The notes beneath the pieces are model-generated. The model ran no database searches and was not told the DNA's origin. It worked only from the letters and a program-made list of their open reading frames with translations. A DNA stretch of 38,604 bases from JBEIUL01 sp044356865 (GTDB taxonomy: Bacteria; Planctomycetota; Phycisphaerae; Phycisphaerales; SM1A02). Positions 32,999 through 38,604 of this stretch are shown here, one piece after another. Made by a program: the position numbers and the translations under genes. The DNA lies in assembly GCA_044356865.1 (NCBI GenBank), contig JBIKVN010000002.1, positions 1 to 38,604 on the forward strand, read 5' to 3'. The first letter of the stretch is position 1. Each line of letters begins with the position of its first letter.

Positions 32999-34623
32999 GC
33001 GAGCGCCGGCTCGAGGGACCGCGAGGCCGTCGACTTCCCGTGCTTGACCGCCTCGGCCGGAGACGGCCCGGGCAGGCCGAGATCCTCGCGCAGGGCAATG
33101 GCCGCGGTGACGCCGCTCATGAGGACCATGGGGACACCCGGTCCCGGGTTCGCGCTGCCGCCGGCGAGGTAGAGGTTCTTCAGGACCGGGCTGCGGTTCC
33201 TCGGCTTGAAGCCGCCGCCGAGCCGCCCGTGCGAGGCGAGGCCGTAGATCGCCCCGCCCTCGGCGTTGTACCAGCGGTCGATCGTGCTCGGCGTGAGATG
33301 CCGCTCGACGACGATGTGCCGTTCGAGATCGGGCATGCCGAACCGCTTGAGCTTCTCGAGGATCTTCGGCCGGTAGGTCTCGAGCATCCCGCCCGGGCCT
33401 TCCCACTCCTGGCCCGCCCGCGTGTAGGGCGTGTGGATGAGGGCGTAGAGCGCCTCGCCGCCCGCCGGGGCCTGATCAGGGTCGCTGCGGCTCGGGACGC
33501 AGAGGTAGATCGTCATGTCGAGGGCGGGTTCGCCGCGACGGTAGATCTGGTCGAACTCGGCGTGCGAGTCGCGGCTGAAGAGGAAGTTGTGGTGCAGGAG
33601 GTGGTCGTACTGCCGGTCGAGGCCGAGGTAGAGGACGACGCCGCTGCACGCCGGCGTGTACTTCGCGGCGATCTTCCGCTGCTCGCGAGCGCCTTCGGGC
33701 GTGTCGATCAGGTCGCGGTTGGTGCGCTGCACGTCGCAGTTGCTGACGACGGCGTCGGCCTTGATGACGTGGCCGTCGTCGAGCTCGACGCCGGTCGCGC
33801 GGCCGCCCTCGGAAAGAATCCGCCGCACGCCGGTGCCGCGGACGATCGTGGCGTTCTCCTCCGTCAGGATCCGCTCGAGCGAGCGGGCGACCATCCGCGT
33901 GCCGCCCATCGCGTAGCAGCAGCCGTGATCGACCTGCGCCGCCGCGATGAGCGTGAGGATCGCCGGGGCGAGGAACGGGCTCGAGCCGACGTACTGCAGG
34001 AAGTGCTCGGAAAGCTGCAACAGATGCGGCTCGCGGAAGAACTTCCGCTCGGTCGCGGCGACCGTCGAGTGCATCCGCATCGCAAGGGCGTCGCCAAGCA
34101 GCCCCGGTTCCTTGGGCGGCTTCCGCATGAGGTCGAGCACGCCGCCGAGGTCGCGGAAGAAGAAGACGCTCTCGCTCAGGCGGAACATGCGGCGGCTGTA
34201 CTCGATGAAGTCGATCCAGCCCTGGCCCGGGCGTTCGGCAGGGAACTGGGTGTCGAGCGCCGCGGCCATCGCCCGCGGGTTCTTGACGAGGTCGAGGACG
34301 GTGCCGTCCTCGTAGTGGCAGCGCCACTGCGGGTCGAGGTCGACGATGTCGAGGTAATCGGCGACCTTCCGGCCGCTCCGCTCGATGATGCCGCGGATGA
34401 TCTGCGGCATCGTGAGGATCGTCGGGCCCATGTCGAAGGAGAAGCCCTTCTCCTCGAGCACGTTCATCTTGCCGCCGAGGTGGCGGTTCCGCTCGACGAG
34501 CGTGACCGCGGCGCCGCTCGTGACGAGCTCGGTCGCGGCGGCGAGGCCGGCGAGGCCGCCTCCGACGACGACGATGTGGGGACGGCCGTTCTCGGCGTTT
34601 CGGGCGGCGGGGCGGGCGATCAT
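32995..34623 (-). CDS. CrtI/CrtN-type FAD-dependent carotenoid desaturase or oxidase (first copy)
   Basis: FAD-dependent amine-oxidase-fold protein of 542 residues. It has the dinucleotide-binding motif VVVGGGLAGLAAA (18-30) with an acidic residue after strand 2 (VERN), FSFDMGPTILTMP typical of phytoene desaturases, and the C-terminal FAD motif NLYLAGGSANPGPGVPMVLMSG. CrtI/CrtN/CrtP enzymes desaturate or oxidise C30/C40 polyenes. Two copies in one cluster with an aldehyde dehydrogenase suggest that one desaturates (CrtN-like) and the other oxidises terminal methyl groups (CrtP/CrtNb-like). I cannot tell which is which from motifs. The ATG at 34623 overlaps the aldehyde dehydrogenase stop, and its end overlaps the acyltransferase start. 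Confidence 0.88.
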   Translation of the reverse strand: MIARPAARNAENGRPHIVVVGGGLAGLAAATELVTSGAAVTLVERNRHLGGKMNVLEEKGFSFDMGPTILTMPQIIRGIIERSGRKVADYLDIVDLDPQWRCHYEDGTVLDLVKNPRAMAAALDTQFPAERPGQGWIDFIEYSRRMFRLSESVFFFRDLGGVLDLMRKPPKEPGLLGDALAMRMHSTVAATERKFFREPHLLQLSEHFLQYVGSSPFLAPAILTLIAAAQVDHGCCYAMGGTRMVARSLERILTEENATIVRGTGVRRILSEGGRATGVELDDGHVIKADAVVSNCDVQRTNRDLIDTPEGAREQRKIAAKYTPACSGVVLYLGLDRQYDHLLHHNFLFSRDSHAEFDQIYRRGEPALDMTIYLCVPSRSDPDQAPAGGEALYALIHTPYTRAGQEWEGPGGMLETYRPKILEKLKRFGMPDLERHIVVERHLTPSTIDRWYNAEGGAIYGLASHGRLGGGFKPRNRSPVLKNLYLAGGSANPGPGVPMVLMSGVTAAIALREDLGLPGPSPAEAVKHGKSTASRSLEPALA

Positions 34624-36068
34624 GCGGGGCGATCCTCGCGGGAGGTTGGGGCGGAAAGCGGCGCGGGCCGCTTGGGGAAGGCGATGAGGCGGCGGAGGCC
34701 CGCGACGGCCGAGGGCGTCGCGGGGTCGCCGGAGTCGAGCCGGAACAGGCGGCCGGTGCGGCTCACCGTGACCTCGCGGGTCATGGCGAGCAGGCCGGCG
34801 ATGCCGCGCGAGACGCCCCAGCCGCTCGGGCCGTGGCCGCCGAGGCTCGCGGCGGGGTGGGCGGTCGGCAGGAACGCGTCGTTCACGGTGACGACGCTCG
34901 AGCGGAAGTCGCCGGCGCGGGCCGCGATGCGGGCGGGCGAGCGGGTGTAGACCGCGGTCGCGAGGGCCTGGCCGTTCGCGCGGTGAAGCGAGATCGCCTC
35001 GTCGAGGTCGGCGACCGGGGCGAGGGCGATCGCGGGCCCGAAGTGGTCGCCGTCCCAGAGCGCTCCGGCGGCGGCGGCGTCGGCGATGGCGATCGGGCGC
35101 AGGAAGCGGCCGCTCGGCGGCTCGGCCGAACCGGCCAGGGAGCGCCCGCCGCGGTCGAGGGCGTCAACCGCCGCGGCGTGCGTCGCGCGGGCCGCCGCCT
35201 CGTCGACCAGGGCCACCGGCTTCGCCCCGGCGACCAGCGGCGTGATCGCGGCAAGCAAGCCTGAATACGCACCCCGCTCGACCAGCACCCGCCGCGGGGC
35301 CATGCAGGTCTGGCCGGAGTTCAACATGAACGCCCGGGCGATCGAGCGGGCGGCGAGGGCGAGGTCGGCGTCGGCGAGGACGATCGCGGAATCGCGGCCC
35401 GAGAGTTCGAGCGTGGTCGGAAGCAGCCGTTCGGCCGCGGCCCGGGCGATGAGCCGGCCGGTCGCCGTCGAGCCGGTGAAGACGAGGTGGTCGAGGTCCT
35501 CGCGGACGAGCCGCTCGCCCTCGCTGCGGTCGGCCGGTCGCGCCTCGAGGATGCCTTCGGGCAGCCCGGCCGAACTCGCGAGTTCAAGCAGCCGCCGCTG
35601 GGTCCGCGGGCTCCGCTCGCTCGGCTTCACGACGACGGCGTTCCCCGCCGTGATGGCCTGCACGAGCTGGATGCCGAGCAGCTGGATCGGGTAGTTCCAG
35701 GTCGCGACGATCCCGACGCGGCCGAGCGGATGCCGCTGCATCTCGACGCGGGTTCCCATCAGCCAGATCGGTCCGCCCGAGAGCCGCCGCGGGGCCAGCA
35801 GGGATGCCGCCTCGCGGCGGTGCCACGCGATGCTCGCGAGGAGCGGAAGGAGGTCGGCCGCGAGGGCCTCGTGCCGGGGCTTCCCGATCTCGGCCGCGGC
35901 GAGGTCGCACAGCTCGTCCTGGGCGTCGCGGATCGATCGCTCGAACCGGGCGAGCCACGCCAGCCGTTGCCGCATCGGCCAGTCCGGCCACGCTCGGCGC
36001 CCCGTCCCGGCGGGCGGGACCGGTGCGGGCGCGGGGGCGCTTCGCTCGAGCGTCGGGGCGGAGGTCAC
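34620..36068 (-). CDS. Aldehyde dehydrogenase, probable carotenoid aldehyde oxidising
   Basis: NAD(P)-dependent aldehyde dehydrogenase of 482 residues with intact active site: Asn125 in TWNYP, Lys148 in VVKPSE, the general base Glu221 in LELSGRD, and nucleophile Cys255 in NSGQTCMAPRR. The short N-terminus and hydrophobic C-terminus fit the class-3/AldH group, whose staphylococcal member turns 4,4'-diaponeurosporenal into the acid before glycosylation. Located first in the minus-strand carotenoid unit, it would supply the acid that the CrtQ-like enzyme uses. The start is GTG at 36068; no ATG in frame lies near. It is 128 bp from the divergent second desaturase. Confidence 0.87.
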   Translation of the reverse strand: MTSAPTLERSAPAPAPVPPAGTGRRAWPDWPMRQRLAWLARFERSIRDAQDELCDLAAAEIGKPRHEALAADLLPLLASIAWHRREAASLLAPRRLSGGPIWLMGTRVEMQRHPLGRVGIVATWNYPIQLLGIQLVQAITAGNAVVVKPSERSPRTQRRLLELASSAGLPEGILEARPADRSEGERLVREDLDHLVFTGSTATGRLIARAAAERLLPTTLELSGRDSAIVLADADLALAARSIARAFMLNSGQTCMAPRRVLVERGAYSGLLAAITPLVAGAKPVALVDEAAARATHAAAVDALDRGGRSLAGSAEPPSGRFLRPIAIADAAAAGALWDGDHFGPAIALAPVADLDEAISLHRANGQALATAVYTRSPARIAARAGDFRSSVVTVNDAFLPTAHPAASLGGHGPSGWGVSRGIAGLLAMTREVTVSRTGRLFRLDSGDPATPSAVAGLRRLIAFPKRPAPLSAPTSREDRPA

Positions 36069-36196
36069 GGGGCGGGCTCGGGAGGGTCGGCCGACTTTCG
36101 GCGGGCGTGTCGCTTCGATCCGGCGTTCCGACGGATTCGCGAATGCGGGAAGACGGTTCGAATCCGCGGCTTCAGCCCCCCCGAACCCTCGCCGCG
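36069..36196. promoter_or_regulatory. Divergent carotenoid control region without TA dinucleotides
   Basis: This 128-bp spacer separates the aldehyde dehydrogenase and second desaturase starts. It holds an eight-base inverted repeat, CGGATTCG (36132-36139) and CGAATCCG (36159-36166), 19 bases apart. There is no TA step, so a sigma-70 -10 box cannot be placed on either strand. A dedicated activator or alternative sigma factor is possible. Confidence 0.4.
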
Positions 36197-37846
36197 ATGA
36201 TCGCCCCCGCCCCCGTCGCCGTCCCTGGCCGCCCCTCCACCCCCCGTACCCCCCGCGTGGCCATCGTCGGGGCGGGCCCCGGCGGCCTCGCCGCCGCCAT
36301 GCTGCTGGCGGCGGCCGGCACCGAGGTCACGATCTTCGAGGCCCACGACCGCGTCGGCGGCCGCACCCGGCGGCTCCGCAACGGCCCCTACGCCTTCGAC
36401 TGCGGCCCGACCTTCTTCATGATGCCGTATGTGCTGGAAGAGGTCTTCGCCGCCTCCGGCCGCCGGCTCTCCGACTACGCCGACCTCACCCGCCTCGACC
36501 CGATGTACCGGCTGCTCATCGGGCAACCCGGCGGCGACCCGCTCGTCGTCGACGCGACGCAGGACCTCGCGAGGATGGAACGGCAGCTCTCGGCGATCGA
36601 CCCGCACGACGGCGCCGCGTTCGGCCGCTTCATCCGCGACAACCGCCGCAAGCTCGAGCTCATGACGCCGATCCTGCGCAGCCCGATCCGGGGGCTCCTC
36701 GACCTCGCCACGCTCGACGCGATCAAGGTCGCGCCGTGGTTGAAGCCGTGGCAGTCGCTCTACTCGTACCTCTCGGGCTACTTCCGCGACGAGCGGATCC
36801 GCCTCGCCCTGAGCTTCCAGAGCAAGTACCTCGGGATGAGCCCGTTCGAGTGCCCGAGCCTCTTCTCGATCCTTCCGTTCATCGAGTACGAGTACGGCAT
36901 CTGGCACCCGCGCGGGGGCTGCAACGCCCTCGTCGAGGCGATGGCCGAGGTCGCGGGCGAGCTCGGGGCCCGCGTCGAGGTGAACGCCCCGGTCGAACGG
37001 ATCCTGTTCGAGGGGACGCGGGCGGTCGGGGTCCGCGTGGGCGGCCAGGAACGGCGCTTCGACCATGTGGTCGTGAACGCCGACGCGACGTGGGCGTTGA
37101 AGAACCTCGTGCCGGAGAATCTCCGTGGCGGCTGGACCGACACGGCGATCGACGCGAAGCGTTACTCGTGCTCGACCTTCATGATGTACCTCGGCGTCGA
37201 GGGCGAGATCGACCTCCCCCACCACACGATCTACACCTCGCGGACCTATCGCGAGAACCTCGCCGACATCGCCGAGCGTGGCCGCCTCAGTCCCGACGCG
37301 TCGACCTATGTCTGCAACCCGTCGCGGATCGACCCGACGCTCGCCCCCGAGGGCCACAGCTCGCTCTATGTGCTGGTCCCCACGCCGAACGCGAAGGCCC
37401 CGATCGACTGGAAGGCGGAAGCCCCGCGGCTGCGCGAGGAGACCTACGGGCAGCTCGAGCGGACCTTCCGGATCGACGGCATCCGCGAGCGGGTGCGGGC
37501 CGAGACGGTCGTGACCCCATGGGACTGGCGGGCCGAACGGATCACCCACGGCGCGACCTTCAACCTCGCCCACAACCTCGGCCAGATGCTGCACGCCCGG
37601 CCGCACCACCGGCTGCAGGGCCTCGACGGCCTCTGGCTCGTCGGTGGCGGGACGCATCCGGGGTCGGGGCTGCCGGTGATCTTCCTCTCGGCCGAGATCA
37701 CCACCGAGCTCCTCTGCGACGAGGAAGGCATCACGAGCCCGATACGCCGCGGCGTGCCCAGCCGCGAGGCGATCGAGGCGCTCGCCGCCCACGACGCGGC
37801 GCCGCGCGAGCGGGTTCCGGCGAGGGCGTACGCGGCGAGCCGGTGA
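36197..37846 (+). CDS. CrtI/CrtN-type FAD-dependent carotenoid desaturase or oxidase (second copy)
   Basis: A 549-residue relative of phytoene/dehydrosqualene desaturases. The FAD motif VAIVGAGPGGLAAA (21-34) is followed by FEAHDRVGGRTR, FDCGPTFFMMP, a central GIWHPRGGCNALVEAM helix-strand pair and the C-terminal LVGGGTHPGSGLPVIFLS, very close to CrtI family ends. The start is ATG at 36197; the frame is open far upstream but that sequence has no conserved residues. It is divergent from the aldehyde dehydrogenase and convergent with tryptophan dioxygenase. It is probably the partner of the desaturase at 32995-34623 in one pigment pathway. A C40 phytoene desaturase is the alternative; no phytoene or squalene synthase is in the window to decide. 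Confidence 0.88.
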   Translation: MIAPAPVAVPGRPSTPRTPRVAIVGAGPGGLAAAMLLAAAGTEVTIFEAHDRVGGRTRRLRNGPYAFDCGPTFFMMPYVLEEVFAASGRRLSDYADLTRLDPMYRLLIGQPGGDPLVVDATQDLARMERQLSAIDPHDGAAFGRFIRDNRRKLELMTPILRSPIRGLLDLATLDAIKVAPWLKPWQSLYSYLSGYFRDERIRLALSFQSKYLGMSPFECPSLFSILPFIEYEYGIWHPRGGCNALVEAMAEVAGELGARVEVNAPVERILFEGTRAVGVRVGGQERRFDHVVVNADATWALKNLVPENLRGGWTDTAIDAKRYSCSTFMMYLGVEGEIDLPHHTIYTSRTYRENLADIAERGRLSPDASTYVCNPSRIDPTLAPEGHSSLYVLVPTPNAKAPIDWKAEAPRLREETYGQLERTFRIDGIRERVRAETVVTPWDWRAERITHGATFNLAHNLGQMLHARPHHRLQGLDGLWLVGGGTHPGSGLPVIFLSAEITTELLCDEEGITSPIRRGVPSREAIEALAAHDAAPRERVPARAYAASR

Positions 37847-37895
37847 GGCGGGCCTGACCAGTCAGACCAGTCCTCGGAAGACCCTGCGCCCGGAA

Positions 37896-37916
37896 CGACG
37901 GGGCCATGCCCCGTCG
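37896..37916. terminator. Hairpin between convergent desaturase and dioxygenase genes
   Basis: CGACGGGGC (37896-37904), loop CAT, GCCCCGTCG (37908-37916): a perfect nine-pair stem 50 bp after the desaturase stop and 107 bp after the dioxygenase stop. No T-tract is present on either side. The placement suits a bidirectional terminator. The remainder of the 177-bp spacer holds only a GACCAGTC direct repeat (37856-37863, 37865-37872). Confidence 0.5.
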
Positions 37917-38023
37917 GGGAAGTACCCTCGAGTTGACGGTCACGCAGGCGGGGGGCGGGCGCCGGCGACGGGCCGTGCCGCGATCCGACCCCGGCGCGGA
38001 CGGCTCACGCTTCCATCCGACGT

Positions 38024-38604
38024 TCACAGCCTCGACCGGATCTCCCAGAGATCCGGGAAGAGCGGGCGGAAGAGCGTCGCCTTCAGGTACTCGGCGCCGG
38101 GCGATCCGCCGGTGCCGGGCAGGTTGCCGATGGTCCGCTCGACCATCTTCACATGGCGGTAGCGCCACTCCTGCAGGCCCTCGTCGAGGTCGACGAGCGT
38201 CTCCGACATCGCCCGCAGGCCGGCGTGGTCGCGGTAGATGCCGACGAGCGTGTCCTGCAGCTCGCGCGACGGCTCGATCGGCTGCGCGACATCGCGGCCG
38301 AGCAGGGCCGCCGGAATCGAGTACCCGTGCGTCGGCCCGTGGTGCGCGAGGAACCGCAGGTAGCCGTCCCAGAGCGTCGGCTCGCGCAGCCGCCGCTCGA
38401 GCGTCGTCCGCTCGGGACTGCCTTCCGGATAGTTCCGCAGCGGCATCGGCCGCTTCGCGCCGAGCAGGAATTCCCATTCCCGGAACTGGCACGACTGGAA
38501 GCCCGAGGCGCTCTCGAGGAAGCCGCGGAACGAGCGGAACGAGACCGGCGTCATCGTCTCGAGGACGTCGATCTGGGCGACCATCGTCTTGAGGATGGTC
38601 AGGA
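38024..38604 (-). CDS. kynA: Tryptophan 2,3-dioxygenase (5' part outside window)
   Basis: Haem enzyme that opens the indole ring of L-tryptophan to N-formylkynurenine, the first step of the kynurenine route to degradation or NAD. About 193 codons are visible and the frame continues past the window edge (LTILKTMVAQIDVLETM), so the ATG near the edge is internal. Family signatures are present: ETMTPVSFRSFRGFLESASGFQS, quoted here in two parts as ETMTPVSF and ASGFQSCQFRE. The proximal haem histidine lies in YRHVKMVERTIG, and the substrate-binding loop is GTGGS. The Trp-Arg-Tyr-Arg-His order before the helix is conserved. Kynureninase and formamidase are not in the window. Confidence 0.93.
   Translation of the reverse strand, partial: LTILKTMVAQIDVLETMTPVSFRSFRGFLESASGFQSCQFREWEFLLGAKRPMPLRNYPEGSPERTTLERRLREPTLWDGYLRFLAHHGPTHGYSIPAALLGRDVAQPIEPSRELQDTLVGIYRDHAGLRAMSETLVDLDEGLQEWRYRHVKMVERTIGNLPGTGGSPGAEYLKATLFRPLFPDLWEIRSRL

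Noticed and set aside
36149..36170. tRNA T-arm-like GGTTCGAATCC
   Set aside because: The flanking bases do not form a five-pair T stem, and no D arm, anticodon arm or acceptor stem can be drawn upstream. Better explained as part of the inverted repeat in the pigment control region.
36065..37792. A 575-residue minus-strand open frame opposite the second desaturase
   Set aside because: Antisense shadow of an FAD enzyme with complete signatures.
1..38604. CRISPR arrays, complete insertion sequences, integrase genes or phage genes
   Set aside because: No regularly spaced repeats, transposase or integrase motifs were seen on either strand.

Overview
This is a high-GC chromosomal window with densely packed genes. 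I infer a planctomycete, possibly a Phycisphaerae-like lineage. The reasons are an exosortase/EpsI polysaccharide locus, a cluster that looks like the C30 (squalene-route) carotenoid pathway, planctomycete-like RlmN and GT2 sequences, and very strong GC3 bias. No rRNA or marker tree is available here, so the phylum is an inference.

Layout. Positions 1-35 hold the last codons of an upstream gene. thiG (thiazole synthase) follows, preceded by an unusual repeat/hairpin, and is convergent with a phosphohexomutase. A 311-bp divergent spacer carries the rpsB promoter and leader, then rpsB-tsf, followed 10 bp later by a Wzx-type flippase. From 19996 down to 6046 on the minus strand lies one ten-gene unit: a nucleotidyltransferase-like/left-handed beta-helix protein, exosortase, EpsI-like protein, Wzz/Wzc-type chain-length ATPase, polyprenyl-phosphate sugar transferase with an unusual N-terminus, a 1444-residue TPR protein, and rmlA-C-D-B for dTDP-L-rhamnose. 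Eight of its nine junctions overlap. Together with the flippase and the phosphohexomutase, this unit probably makes and exports a rhamnose-containing exopolysaccharide linked to exosortase protein sorting. The glycosyltransferases, polymerase, outer-membrane exporter and exosortase substrates are not in the window.

Positions 20246-27011 hold a [2Fe-2S] ferredoxin divergent from rlmN, then pdeM (translationally coupled to rlmN). An MsbA-like ABC exporter and a ligase-associated Lhr-type helicase follow on the other strand. PdeM and this helicase belong to the same predicted DNA-repair set. A large DUF2339 membrane protein begins that minus-strand unit, and a sulfotransferase-family protein diverges from it.

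Positions 31071-37846 form a carotenoid tailoring cluster: GT2, acyltransferase, CrtI/CrtN-type oxidoreductase and aldehyde dehydrogenase on the minus strand with overlapping ends, and a second CrtI/CrtN-type oxidoreductase divergent from them. The set matches desaturation, terminal oxidation to an acid, glycosylation and acylation, as in staphyloxanthin-like C30 pigments. The window closes with the 3' part of tryptophan 2,3-dioxygenase.

There are no tRNA or rRNA genes, CRISPR arrays or complete insertion sequences. The many very long ORFs in other frames are GC-bias shadows. The points most worth a second look are the sugar transferase fused to a degenerate nucleotidyltransferase/beta-helix domain inside the overlapping exosortase operon, the C30-type pigment cluster with its TA-free divergent control region, the split PdeM/helicase repair set, and the repeat structure before thiG.
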